Assembly: GCA_046299555.1 (NCBI GenBank)
Contig: JBKBHS010000001.1
Span: forward strand, 372,001-436,000
Source: CALKJP01 sp046299555
Lineage (GTDB): Bacteria; Bacteroidota; Bacteroidia; JACCXN01
Reading direction: 5' to 3'
DNA: 64,000 bases
The first letter of the stretch is position 1; each line of letters begins with the position of its first letter. A model generated the notes under the pieces. It saw only the letters and a program-made list of their open reading frames with translations. It searched no databases and was not told where the DNA came from. This document shows positions 43,575-52,429 of this stretch, one piece after another. A program made the position numbers and the translations under genes.

Positions 43575-44624
43575 ATGAGCTTTTCAGCCATACTGATAAA
43601 TTGGTATTTAAATAACAAACGCAATTTACCTTGGAGAAATACCCGCGACCCTTATAAAATTTGGCTTTCAGAAATTATTCTTCAACAAACCAGGGTAGAA
43701 CAGGGTTTACCTTATTATCAAAAGTTTATTGAAAAATATCCTACTGTGTTTAATCTTGCAAAAGCTAAGCAAGATGAGGTGTTGAAATTGTGGCAAGGAC
43801 TGGGTTATTATTCCAGAGCCAGAAACTTGCATTTTACCGCAAAAGAAATTGTAAAAAATTACAAAGGCCAATTCCCTAATAATTATCAGGAAATAAGAGC
43901 TTTAAAGGGAATTGGCGATTACACGGCTGCTGCCATAGCTTCTTTTGCCTTTGATTTACCCTATGCGGTAGTAGATGGCAATGTAATGCGTGTACTCTCC
44001 CGATACTTAGGTATAAATGAGCCCATAGATAGCACAAAAGGAAAGAAATTGTTTGCCGAGGCCGCTCAGGAATTGTTGGATAAAAAAAATCCGGCTGTAC
44101 ATAATCAGGCAATTATGGAGTTTGGAGCTATTTATTGCGTGCCTGTAAAACCCAATTGCGAATACTGTATTTTTAATTCCACCTGCGAGGCCTTCCGCTC
44201 AAAAAAAGTAAATGAACTGCCCGTTAAAAGTAAAAAGACAAAGATTAAAAAGCGCTTTTTCCATTATCTAATAGTTGAAAATAAGGGTAAAACCTACTTG
44301 CAAAAAAGAGCAGAAGGCGATATATGGCAAGGCTTGTATGAGTTTCCGCTAATTGAGACCGACAAGGCTCTTGATTTTGAAGAATTAATAAAGCAATTAG
44401 AGAGTAAAAACTTTTTTAAAAATATATCAATCGAATTGGTAAAAACTTCACAAGACAAAAAACATATTTTGAGCCATCAGCATATACATGCCCGTTTTTT
44501 TCATGTCAAAGTAAATAAACTTGCGAAGCTAAAAGCGTATAAACAAATAAGCATGAGCGAGCTGGATAAATTCGCCTTGCCAAGATTAATTCATCGATAT
44601 CTGGAAGAAGAAATGATTTTGTAA
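43575..44624 (+). CDS. mutY: A/G-specific adenine glycosylase
   Basis: A 349-aa base-excision repair enzyme that removes adenine mispaired with 8-oxoguanine. The HhH-GPD core shows the catalytic acid in LSEIILQQTRVEQGLPYY (Glu33) and LKGIGDYTAAAIASFAF; catalytic Asp134 lies in VVDGNV. The [4Fe-4S] cysteines C188, C195, C198, C204 have the canonical C-X6-C-X2-C-X5-C spacing. A C-terminal NUDIX-like domain (about 230-345) recognises 8-oxoG. It is followed by the ATP synthase cluster. Confidence 0.95.
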   Translation: MSFSAILINWYLNNKRNLPWRNTRDPYKIWLSEIILQQTRVEQGLPYYQKFIEKYPTVFNLAKAKQDEVLKLWQGLGYYSRARNLHFTAKEIVKNYKGQFPNNYQEIRALKGIGDYTAAAIASFAFDLPYAVVDGNVMRVLSRYLGINEPIDSTKGKKLFAEAAQELLDKKNPAVHNQAIMEFGAIYCVPVKPNCEYCIFNSTCEAFRSKKVNELPVKSKKTKIKKRFFHYLIVENKGKTYLQKRAEGDIWQGLYEFPLIETDKALDFEELIKQLESKNFFKNISIELVKTSQDKKHILSHQHIHARFFHVKVNKLAKLKAYKQISMSELDKFALPRLIHRYLEEEMIL

Positions 44625-44636
44625 GTCTGTTATTCA

Positions 44637-44644
44637 TATCTTTG
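44637..44644 (+). promoter_or_regulatory. -7 box immediately before the AtpZ start
   Basis: TATCTTTG ends five bases before the atpZ ATG (44649). With the usual spacing of six to seven bases to the first transcribed base, the transcript would begin at about 44650, so the atpZ message may be leaderless. Confidence 0.5.
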
Positions 44645-44648
44645 CAAC

Positions 44649-44864
44649 ATGCCTAATTCAAAAAATAAATACCTGCAATTAATTGGAATTGCTGCCCAGA
44701 TGGGAGCTACTGTATTTTTAGGGGCTTGGCTGGGAAAGTTGTTGGACGAAAAATATCCTTCCAATAAAAAATGGTTTACCATGGGCCTCACCATTTTTTC
44801 GGTAGTGGTGGCATTATACATGGTATTGCAGCAGTTAAATCGCATTAATAAAAATGACAAATAA
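44649..44864 (+). CDS. atpZ: AtpZ/AtpI family ATP synthase accessory protein
   Basis: A 71-aa protein with two TM helices (about 10-30 and 43-63) and the conserved GAWLGKLLDEKYPSNKKWF between them. The AtpZ/AtpI family assists assembly of the c-ring or magnesium uptake for ATP synthase and precedes atpB in many genomes. It overlaps the next gene by 11 bp. Confidence 0.85.
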   Translation: MPNSKNKYLQLIGIAAQMGATVFLGAWLGKLLDEKYPSNKKWFTMGLTIFSVVVALYMVLQQLNRINKNDK

Positions 44865-45237
44865 CAAACTCTTTAACGAAAACAGTTTTTACTGGATTTT
44901 ACCCGCCATTTTACTCCTTACTTTTTTAATTCACACGCAGCTTTTTTCTTTTTCCTATACTGATAATAAATTGGTTTCGGCCTATATTGTAAATGCTTTA
45001 CTGGCCATTACCATTTATGTAGTTATTAACATTATAATTAAAAACAAGCCCGAAATTGCCGGGTTTGTCTTTATGGGGGGAAGTGGCATTAAGTTTATCT
45101 TCTTTTTCTTGTTTTTTTATCCTGCCTATAAACAAGACGGACAAATTTCGAAATTGGAATTTTTATCGTTTTTTATTCCATATACAATTTGCTTAATTAC
45201 AGAGGTTTATTTTTTAATACAGCGACTTAAGCAATAA
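44854..45237 (+). CDS. DUF6168-like four-helix membrane protein of the ATP synthase cluster
   Basis: A 127-aa protein with four predicted TM helices (about 12-32, 41-63, 70-88, 101-121). It sits between atpZ and atpB, where alpha- and gammaproteobacteria encode AtpI-type proteins. Bacteroidota genomes often carry a DUF6168 protein here. The function is unknown; an assembly role with AtpZ is inference. The overlap with atpZ implies co-translation. Confidence 0.7.
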   Translation: MTNNKLFNENSFYWILPAILLLTFLIHTQLFSFSYTDNKLVSAYIVNALLAITIYVVINIIIKNKPEIAGFVFMGGSGIKFIFFFLFFYPAYKQDGQISKLEFLSFFIPYTICLITEVYFLIQRLKQ

Positions 45238-45281
45238 AAAATTAAAGCTCAACGCTAAATACGATAATTTTGCCTATAAAA

Positions 45282-45314
45282 TTGTTTAGCGTATCAAATA
45301 AATGTATAGCTTTG
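45282..45314 (+). promoter_or_regulatory. Promoter of atpB inside the longest possible ORF
   Basis: TTG (45282-45284), a 22-bp spacer and TAGCTTTG (45307-45314) match the Bacteroidota promoter consensus. Transcription would start near 45321, after the upstream ATG at 45302, so translation must begin at ATG 45347. Confidence 0.55.
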
Positions 45315-45346
45315 CACCGTTTTTTTTGAGCCTAATTTTTAAAGAC

Positions 45347-46522
45347 ATGTTAAGAACGATATTTGCCCTTTTATTCACGTTATTTTTAAGCTTTCCTTCA
45401 GTATTATTTGCAGATAATCATCAGGAAGCAGCTACTCAGGAAGACACTACTACAATTCATGATGAATTACATCAACATGATTCTGCAATGGTAAATCAAG
45501 ACGAACATCATGGTCATGGAGAGCATCAAGAATTAGATTTAAAAGCGCGTATAAAAGCCGATATAAAACACCATTTACAAGATTCGTATGATTTTCATTT
45601 GTTTTCATACACGGGTGCTGATGGCAAAGAACATCATGTTGGATTTCCTTTGCCGGTAATTTTAATAGATGGTGGTTTACATATATTTATGTCTTCGGCA
45701 TTTCATCATGGAGAAAAGGTTGTAGAATCAAAAGGAAATTATTATCGATTATATCACAATAAAATTTACAAAACCGATGCTGAAGGCACTATTGAATATG
45801 ATGAAAATCATCATGTAAAAAATGCCAAGCCATTAGATTTTTCGATTACAAAAAATGTGTTTATGATTATCGTAATCATGAGCATAATATTTTTTATGTT
45901 TAAATCAATGGCTGATTCTTACAAAAAAAATGGAGGTTTACCAAGTGGAGTTGGTCGCTTTTTAGAGCCAATTGTGCTTTATATCAGAGACGATATTGCC
46001 ATTCCAAATATTGGAGAAAAACATTACAAGCGTTACATGTCATATTTATTAACCGTATTTTTCTTTGTATGGATTGTTAATTTATTTGGATTAACACCAC
46101 TGGGAGTAAACATAACCAACAACATAGCCGTAACCTTTTGTTTGGCCATACTTACCTATTTAATTACAACATTTACGGCAAATAAATATTATTGGAAACA
46201 TATTTTTTGGATGCCCGGAGTACCGGCACCAATGAAAGTGGTGTTAGCACCCATTGAATTATTAGGAACATTTATTAAGCCATTCTCATTAATGATTCGT
46301 TTGTATGCGAATATAACAGCGGGGCACATCGTAATAATGAGTATTTTAGGACTGATGTTTGTATTTGCTAATTGGATTGGAAGTTCACTTTCGTTCCTTT
46401 TAGCTTTTGTTTTATCAATATTAGAATTATTGGTGGCAGCATTGCAAGCATATATATTTACCATGCTTTCAGCATTATATTTTGGAACAGCAGTAGAAGA
46501 ACATCATGATGAACATCATTAA
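45347..46522 (+). CDS. atpB: ATP synthase F0 subunit a
   Basis: A 391-aa membrane subunit that conducts protons past the c-ring. The ATG at 45347 begins with a signal-like segment MLRTIFALLFTLFLSF; an ATG at 45302 lies inside the predicted promoter. A periplasmic segment with many His (HQHDSAMVNQDEHHGHGEH) precedes the usual five or six TM helices. The essential Arg is in PFSLMIRLYANITAGH and later helices contain LELLVAALQAYIFTMLSALYF. The C-terminus ends EEHHDEHH. Confidence 0.93.
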   Translation: MLRTIFALLFTLFLSFPSVLFADNHQEAATQEDTTTIHDELHQHDSAMVNQDEHHGHGEHQELDLKARIKADIKHHLQDSYDFHLFSYTGADGKEHHVGFPLPVILIDGGLHIFMSSAFHHGEKVVESKGNYYRLYHNKIYKTDAEGTIEYDENHHVKNAKPLDFSITKNVFMIIVIMSIIFFMFKSMADSYKKNGGLPSGVGRFLEPIVLYIRDDIAIPNIGEKHYKRYMSYLLTVFFFVWIVNLFGLTPLGVNITNNIAVTFCLAILTYLITTFTANKYYWKHIFWMPGVPAPMKVVLAPIELLGTFIKPFSLMIRLYANITAGHIVIMSILGLMFVFANWIGSSLSFLLAFVLSILELLVAALQAYIFTMLSALYFGTAVEEHHDEHH

Positions 46523-46558
46523 CAAAAGTTTATTATTAACCCTTAAATACAAACAACT

Positions 46559-46750
46559 ATGGAAATCCCAGCAATCGTAGGTGCAGGCCTAATTGTAATC
46601 GGTGCCGGAATGGGTATCGGTAAAATTGGAAGTTCAGCAATGGAAGCCATTGCTCGTCAGCCTGAAGCTACCGGAAAAATTCAAACAGCTATGCTTATCG
46701 CAGCAGCGCTAATTGAAGGTATCGGATTTGCTGCATTATTCGCAGTTTAA
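46559..46750 (+). CDS. atpE: ATP synthase F0 subunit c
   Basis: A 63-aa hairpin of two TM helices. The polar loop RQPE (33-36) is intact. The ion-binding acid is Glu53 in ALIEGIGFAALF, without the extra polar residues of sodium-type c subunits, so a proton ring is expected. It is short for the family but normal for Bacteroidota. Confidence 0.95.
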   Translation: MEIPAIVGAGLIVIGAGMGIGKIGSSAMEAIARQPEATGKIQTAMLIAAALIEGIGFAALFAV

Positions 46751-46757
46751 TCTATTT

Positions 46758-46794
46758 CAATCGAGCCGAATGGCGGTTGGCCACGGCTCGATTG
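46758..46794 (+). terminator. Hairpin between atpE and atpF (attenuator or RNA stabiliser)
   Basis: CAATCGAGCCG and its reverse complement form a perfect 11-bp stem with a 15-nt loop in the 78-bp gap after atpE. Only TTTAAA follows, so full termination is doubtful. It could partially stop transcription or protect the upstream mRNA, giving more subunit c. Confidence 0.6.
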
Positions 46795-46828
46795 TTTAAA
46801 AAGTGAACAATTAAATTAATATATATCA

Positions 46829-47329
46829 ATGGAAAAGTTAATCAGTGAATTTTCAATCGGACTTTTTTTCTGGCAAACAGTTTTGTTTGTTGGCTTGATT
46901 TTCTTACTTAGAAAATTTGCATGGAAACCCATTTTAAATGCGGTAAATGAACGCGAAGAAAAAATTCAGGGAGCTTTAAAAGCAGCCGAAGAAGCTGAAA
47001 AGAAAATGCAAGCCTTAAATAACGAGAGCGAAGCTTTGCTTAAACAAGCCCGAGAAGAGCGCGATCAAATTTTAAAAGAAGCGCGCGAAGCTCGTGAGCA
47101 AATTATTAATGAAGCCAAAAGCAAGGCAAGTGCAGAAGCTGAAAAAATTATGGCCCAAGCTCGCGAAACCATTAACAACGAAAAAATGGCAGCTATAACC
47201 GAGTTGAAAAATCAAGTTGCTATATTATCAATTGAAATTGCTGAAAAAATCTTAAAAGAGCAATTAAGTGGTGATGATAAACAAAAAGCATTGGTTGATA
47301 ATTTGTTGAAAGAAGTTAATCTTAACTAA
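46829..47329 (+). CDS. atpF: ATP synthase F0 subunit b
   Basis: A 166-aa stator: one N-terminal TM helix (about 10-28) followed by a long charged helix (AAEEAEKKMQALNNESEALL, ILKEAREAREQIINEAKSKA) that dimerises and contacts delta. It is the usual length and ends three bases before atpH. Confidence 0.95.
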   Translation: MEKLISEFSIGLFFWQTVLFVGLIFLLRKFAWKPILNAVNEREEKIQGALKAAEEAEKKMQALNNESEALLKQAREERDQILKEAREAREQIINEAKSKASAEAEKIMAQARETINNEKMAAITELKNQVAILSIEIAEKILKEQLSGDDKQKALVDNLLKEVNLN

Positions 47330-47331
47330 AC

Positions 47332-47886
47332 ATGGTAGATACTAAAGTAGCTTCAAGATATGCTAAGTCTTTAATAGGCCTTGCACAAGAGCAAAATTTG
47401 CTGGAGCAGGTTAAAAAAGACATGGAAATAATATTACATACCTGTAAAACATCCAAAGAGTTTCAATTACTTTTAAAAAGCCCCATTATTAAAGGCGATA
47501 AAAAGTTGGCAATTATTAAAGAAGCATTCAGCGGCTTAGTTAGTAATTTAACACTATCTTTTGCAGAAATATTAACTCGTAAAGGACGCGAAATTTACTT
47601 AGAAGGAATTGCTTCTGAATATATCCGTCAATATAGAGAAATTAAAAAAATTGTTACGGCAAAAGTTATTACGGCAGTTCCTTTAGATGATATATTAAGA
47701 ACTAAAATAGCAAATCTTGTTAAGAATACCGCATCAGCAGTTGAAATTGAAGAAAAAGTAGATCCATCTATAATCGGAGGATTAATTGTAACAGTAGGAG
47801 ATAAGCAAATTGATGCAAGTATTGCAGGAAAAATAAATGCATTACGCAAAGAATTCAGTAAAAATTTATACGTTAAAGAATATTAA
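47332..47886 (+). CDS. atpH: ATP synthase F1 subunit delta
   Basis: A 184-aa OSCP/delta subunit linking the b stator to the top of F1. It begins MVDTKVASRYAKSLIGLAQEQ, and the C-terminal part contains KVDPSIIGGLIVTVGDKQIDASIAGKI, the family signature. It is preceded by atpF and followed by atpA. Confidence 0.95.
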   Translation: MVDTKVASRYAKSLIGLAQEQNLLEQVKKDMEIILHTCKTSKEFQLLLKSPIIKGDKKLAIIKEAFSGLVSNLTLSFAEILTRKGREIYLEGIASEYIRQYREIKKIVTAKVITAVPLDDILRTKIANLVKNTASAVEIEEKVDPSIIGGLIVTVGDKQIDASIAGKINALRKEFSKNLYVKEY

Positions 47887-47910
47887 TAATAATAATAAAC
47901 ATAACTAAAG

Positions 47911-49491
47911 ATGGCAGAAATTAGACCGGCAGAAGTATCTGCAATTTTAAGACAACAATTATCCGGCTTTAAATCAGAAGCTGAGTTAGAACAAGTAGGT
48001 ACCGTATTACAAGTGGGAGATGGGATTGCCCGTATTTACGGTTTAACTCAAGTTCAATCAGGCGAATTAATAGAATTTGCCAATGGTTTAAAAGGTATAG
48101 TGATGAATCTTGAGGAAGATAATGTTGGTGCCGTACTTTTAGGAAGTTCAAACGATGTAAAAGAAGGCGATACAGTAAAAAGAACCGGCTTAATTGCTTC
48201 AATAAAAGTGGGCGAAGGCATGTTAGGCCGTGTTGTAAATACCCTTGGAGAACCCATTGATGGTAAAGGCCCAATTACCGGACAGCTATACGAAATGCCA
48301 TTAGAGCGTAAAGCACCGGGAGTAATTTACCGTCAACCGGTAAATGAACCATTACAAACCGGAATTAAAGCGGTTGATGCCATGATACCAATTGGTCGCG
48401 GTCAGCGTGAGTTAATCATTGGCGACCGTCAAACAGGTAAAACAGCCATTGCCATTGATACAATTATTAATCAAAAAGAATTTTATGAAGCCGGCAATCC
48501 AGTTTATTGTATCTATGTAGCAATCGGTCAAAAAGGCTCAACTGTTGCAAACATAGTACGTGTTTTAGAAGAAAATGGAGCATTACCATATACCATTGTG
48601 GTTTCGGCAACTGCATCCGATCCGGCTCCCATGCAATTCTATTCAGCCTTTGCCGGTTGTGCAATTGGTGAATATTTCCGCGATACCGGACGTCCTGCAT
48701 TAATTGTTTACGATGATTTATCTAAACAAGCTGTTGCTTATCGTGAAGTATCACTATTATTAAGAAGACCTCCGGGACGTGAAGCATATCCGGGAGACGT
48801 ATTCTACCTACACTCTCGTTTATTAGAACGTGCAGCAAAAATTAACGCTACTGACGAAATTGCTCGTCAAATGAATGACCTTCCGGAAAGTATTCGTCCA
48901 ATAGTTAAAGGAGGAGGTTCTTTAACAGCCTTGCCAATTATTGAAACACAAGCGGGAGACGTATCGGCATACATCCCAACCAATGTAATATCTATTACCG
49001 ATGGTCAGATATTCCTTGAGTCAAACTTGTTTAACTCAGGCGTACGTCCGGCCATCAACGTAGGTATTTCGGTTTCGCGTGTGGGAGGAAATGCTCAAAT
49101 TAAATCCATGAAAAAAGTTTCGGGTACTTTAAAGCTTGACCAAGCTCAGTATCGTGAGTTAGAGGCATTTGCTAAGTTTGGTTCAGACCTTGATGCTGCC
49201 ACAAAAGCCGTATTAGACAAAGGTGCTCGCAACGTAGAAATTTTAAAACAAGGGCAGTTCTCACCATTATCTGTTGAAAAGCAAATTGCTATCATTTATT
49301 GCGGTACAAAAGGACTTTTACAAGATGTTCCCGTAAACAAAGTAAAAGAATTTGAAGCTGATTATTTAGCTGTATTAGAAGCTCAACATAAAGACGTGTT
49401 AAATACATTAAAATCGGGTGTAATTAATGACGAAGTAACTGAAAAGCTTGAGAAAGTTGCTAAAGAAGTTGCTGCTAAGTTTAAAAAATAA
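47911..49491 (+). CDS. atpA: ATP synthase F1 subunit alpha
   Basis: A 526-aa subunit carrying the non-catalytic nucleotide sites: GDRQTGKTAIAIDTI (Walker A), LIVYDDLSKQAVAYREVSLL (Walker B and after) and the C-terminal helical domain. Length and order are standard. Confidence 0.97.
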   Translation: MAEIRPAEVSAILRQQLSGFKSEAELEQVGTVLQVGDGIARIYGLTQVQSGELIEFANGLKGIVMNLEEDNVGAVLLGSSNDVKEGDTVKRTGLIASIKVGEGMLGRVVNTLGEPIDGKGPITGQLYEMPLERKAPGVIYRQPVNEPLQTGIKAVDAMIPIGRGQRELIIGDRQTGKTAIAIDTIINQKEFYEAGNPVYCIYVAIGQKGSTVANIVRVLEENGALPYTIVVSATASDPAPMQFYSAFAGCAIGEYFRDTGRPALIVYDDLSKQAVAYREVSLLLRRPPGREAYPGDVFYLHSRLLERAAKINATDEIARQMNDLPESIRPIVKGGGSLTALPIIETQAGDVSAYIPTNVISITDGQIFLESNLFNSGVRPAINVGISVSRVGGNAQIKSMKKVSGTLKLDQAQYRELEAFAKFGSDLDAATKAVLDKGARNVEILKQGQFSPLSVEKQIAIIYCGTKGLLQDVPVNKVKEFEADYLAVLEAQHKDVLNTLKSGVINDEVTEKLEKVAKEVAAKFKK

Positions 49492-49562
49492 TTCTGTTTG
49501 CAGTTATAGAATGTCGGATTTTACTAAATGATTTTTTAACTGCAAACGCTAAAAATTGAATT

Positions 49563-50435
49563 ATGCCAAATTTAAAAGAAGTACGTAATAGAATTACCTC
49601 TGTAAACTCAACATCGCAAATTACAAGTGCGATGAAAATGGTAAGTGCTGCTAAATTAAGAAGAGCACAAGATGCCATTACACAATTACGTCCTTATGCA
49701 ACTAAATTAAAAGAAGTGTTAGAAAATGTTACTGCTACCATGGAAAGCAGCAGTGGCAGCATTTATGCAGAAAGTAGACCCGAGTCGAATATTTTGCTTA
49801 TTCCAATTACTTCCAACAGAGGATTGTGCGGGGCGTTTAATATGAATGTTATAAAACTTACCAATCGTTTAATTCGTGAAGAATTTGCCGGTAAAAACAT
49901 TCATATATTTCCGATAGGTAAAAAAGCATACGATTTTTACAAAAAGGGGAATCTTAGCATATTTAAAGAAAATGGAGAGGCCAATGCTTTGTTTGATAAA
50001 CTAACTTTCGATAATGTTGCTCCCTTTGCACAGGAGGTTATGGATGCATTTGCTAATAAGCGATATGATAAAGTTATTTTAATTTATAATCGCTTTAAAA
50101 ATGCTGCCGTACAATTACCAACTTCTGAACAGTTATTGCCGGTAGTACAATCAGAAAAAGCCATAAGCTCCGGTACGGAATATATTTTTGAACCAAACAA
50201 AGAGTTTATTGTAAACGAACTAATACCAAAATCATTAAAAATTCAGTTTTACAAAGCATTGTTAGATTCGCATGCAGCTGAACACGGTGCCCGTATGACA
50301 GCCATGCATAAAGCAACAGATAACGCTAAAGAACTTTTAAGAACTCTTAGAATAAGCTACAACAAAGCACGTCAAGCAGCAATTACCAACGAAATTTTAG
50401 AAATAGTAGGTGGAGCTAATGCTTTAAAAGGATAA
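49563..50435 (+). CDS. atpG: ATP synthase F1 subunit gamma
   Basis: A 290-aa rotor subunit: the N-terminal helix reads LKEVRNRITSVNSTSQITSAM and KMVSAAKLRRAQ, the C-terminal helix ends NKARQAAITNEILEIVGGANAL. The cluster ends here at a terminator; atpD and atpC are absent, as in many Bacteroidota where they lie elsewhere. Confidence 0.96.
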   Translation: MPNLKEVRNRITSVNSTSQITSAMKMVSAAKLRRAQDAITQLRPYATKLKEVLENVTATMESSSGSIYAESRPESNILLIPITSNRGLCGAFNMNVIKLTNRLIREEFAGKNIHIFPIGKKAYDFYKKGNLSIFKENGEANALFDKLTFDNVAPFAQEVMDAFANKRYDKVILIYNRFKNAAVQLPTSEQLLPVVQSEKAISSGTEYIFEPNKEFIVNELIPKSLKIQFYKALLDSHAAEHGARMTAMHKATDNAKELLRTLRISYNKARQAAITNEILEIVGGANALKG

Positions 50436-50459
50436 AGAACTTAAATAAAAAGAATTTCT

Positions 50460-50483
50460 AAAGGCGCGCAAGCGCCTTTTTTT
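50460..50483 (+). terminator. Intrinsic terminator after atpG
   Basis: GGCGC-GCAA-GCGCC followed by seven T residues. It ends the ATP synthase transcript. Confidence 0.9.
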
Positions 50484-50537
50484 ATGAAAAATTATAAGTA
50501 ATTTTTTTCTTTTGTAAAAAAATTAAAAAACATTTTA

Positions 50538-51482
50538 ATGATAAAGTTGTTTATAGAAGCACGTGAATTAAAACGCTTGAATAATCTATCAACATACTCT
50601 ATCAAAGACCTGGAAAAATTATCCGGTATAAAAGCCCATACATTGCGTATTTGGGAACAACGTTATGGTGTGCTTAAGCCGCAGCGAACCGAATCGAACA
50701 TACGATATTACACCAACGAAGATTTAAAGAAACTTTTAAATATCAATATTTTAAACAACAGTGGGCTTAAAATTTCTAAAATCGTAAAGCTTAGTGATAA
50801 AGAAATTGCTCAAAAAGTAATCGAGCTATCGCAAATTAACTCCGATATTAATGCACAAATTGATGCTTTAATGTTAGCAATGATTGAGCTGGATGAAATA
50901 CGTTTTGAGCAAGTAATGACAGCATCAATAGTTCAAATAGGTTTTGAAAATACAATTTCAAAAATTGTTTTTCCTTTTTTAAAAAAAATAGGAGTAATGT
51001 GGCAAACAGGAGCCGTAAATCCTGCACAAGAGCATTTTATTTCCAATTTAATTCGACAAAAAGTTATTGTTGCAATTGATAGATTGCCATATACACAATC
51101 AAAAACAGCTCCACGATACATGTTCTTTTTACCCGAAGGAGAATTACATGAATTAAGCTTACTATTATATTGTTATATGGCTAAAGCAAGAGGAGCACAT
51201 ACCATTTATTTAGGGCAAAGTGTTCCGCTGGATGATATTCAAAAAGTCTTTAATGTTCGAAAACCCAATTTTGTTGTATCCGTATTTACCTTTTCTTTTC
51301 AAATAGAAACAGAAGATTATATTAAGCAACTGTCAAAGGTTTTATCAGACGCTACAATTTTGTTATCGGGTTTTCAATTAATGGAATACAAAAAAAAGTT
51401 ACCATCCAATATTAAAATTTTTAGAGAGCCCGAAGATTTTGCTGCTTTGGTTGAATCACATATAAAAGAAAACATTATATAA
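50538..51482 (+). CDS. MerR-type regulator with CarH-like cobalamin-binding domain
   Basis: A 314-aa protein: a MerR winged helix at about 18-88 (YSIKDLEKLSGIKAHTLRIW, ESNIRYYTNEDLKK), a helical bundle (105-185) and a B12-binding Rossmann domain (190-310). The bundle has W155 followed by nine residues and E165-H166, the Wx9EH motif of CarH-type photoreceptors. E202-L-H204 corresponds to the ExH of the axial histidine, although the following Gly is Ser. Proteins of this family use adenosylcobalamin to sense light and repress carotenoid or photolyase genes. The photolyase operon at 11.7-15.7 kb is a candidate target; linkage is speculative. Confidence 0.82.
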   Translation: MIKLFIEARELKRLNNLSTYSIKDLEKLSGIKAHTLRIWEQRYGVLKPQRTESNIRYYTNEDLKKLLNINILNNSGLKISKIVKLSDKEIAQKVIELSQINSDINAQIDALMLAMIELDEIRFEQVMTASIVQIGFENTISKIVFPFLKKIGVMWQTGAVNPAQEHFISNLIRQKVIVAIDRLPYTQSKTAPRYMFFLPEGELHELSLLLYCYMAKARGAHTIYLGQSVPLDDIQKVFNVRKPNFVVSVFTFSFQIETEDYIKQLSKVLSDATILLSGFQLMEYKKKLPSNIKIFREPEDFAALVESHIKENII

Positions 51483-51538
51483 AATTATTAATTAATATAA
51501 AACTGAGCTATATCATTCCATAATTAAAAAAAATCATG

Positions 51539-51546
51539 TAGGTTTG
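51539..51546 (+). promoter_or_regulatory. -7 box upstream of the universal stress protein gene
   Basis: TAGGTTTG fits TAnnTTTG. It lies 31 bp before the ATG at 51578; the -33 element is not evident. Confidence 0.4.
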
Positions 51547-51577
51547 TTAATTAAGCGAAAGCTTATAAAAACCTCAT

Positions 51578-52408
51578 ATGAAAAAGATATTATTCCCAAC
51601 TGATTTTTCTGATAATGCTGCCAAAGCAATGCAATATGCGTTATTATTGGCCAAAGAATTAAATGCCGATATTATTTTGTTAAACACCTATCAAATTCCT
51701 GCAGGAGGAAATACAAGTATAAAGTCAATGCATCTTTCAGAAATTTTAAAGTCAGATGCACAAGAAGGATTACAAAAAGTTTTGCAAACAATTAGAAATA
51801 ATAAAGATTACGATAACTTAAATATAGAAACTGTTGCAAAGCAAGGCGATTTGGTTCAGTTAGTAAATGAAATGTCGGCAGAATTTATGTTCGATCTTGT
51901 AGTGATGGGAACAAAAGGTGCAACCGGAGCAAAAGAAGTTATAATAGGAAGTAATACGGCAGCTGTTGTTAAAGGTGCGGCATGTCCCGTGTTGGTTATA
52001 CCTGAAAAAGCATCTTATAAAAAACCTCAGAAATTTACCTTTGCTTACGATTTAAAAACAATTAATGAATTAAATGGTTTTAATTTATTTAAAACATTAG
52101 TTAAAAAGTTAGATGGAGAAATAGCCATTTTAAATGTTGGAATTGATGAATTACCGGCAAGTACAGAAGAAGCTGTAGCCGGTATTAAATTAAATCATTT
52201 GTTAGAGGGCATTAAACACAATTTCTTCTTTGTTAAAAATGAAAACGTTTCAGATGGTATTGAAAGTTTTATTAAAGAAAAAGGAACAGATTGCTTAGTA
52301 ATGATTGCTCGTAAACATTCATTTTTAGAAAAAATATTTCATAAAAGTGTAACTAAAAAAATGGCATATCATGTAGATGTGCCGCTTTTAGTTTTAAAAG
52401 ATAAATAA
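51578..52408 (+). CDS. Universal stress protein with two UspA domains
   Basis: A 276-aa protein of two tandem Usp domains (about 1-145 and 150-276). The first begins KKILFPTDFSDNAAKAM and contains VMGTKGATGAKEVIIGSNTA, the ATP-binding GxxG-x9-GS motif. The second has LVMIARKHSFLEKIFHKSVTKKM. It is typically induced by stress or starvation. It precedes ferritin by 21 bp. Confidence 0.88.
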   Translation: MKKILFPTDFSDNAAKAMQYALLLAKELNADIILLNTYQIPAGGNTSIKSMHLSEILKSDAQEGLQKVLQTIRNNKDYDNLNIETVAKQGDLVQLVNEMSAEFMFDLVVMGTKGATGAKEVIIGSNTAAVVKGAACPVLVIPEKASYKKPQKFTFAYDLKTINELNGFNLFKTLVKKLDGEIAILNVGIDELPASTEEAVAGIKLNHLLEGIKHNFFFVKNENVSDGIESFIKEKGTDCLVMIARKHSFLEKIFHKSVTKKMAYHVDVPLLVLKDK

Positions 52409-52429
52409 TTAACGTTTAAACATTGAATT

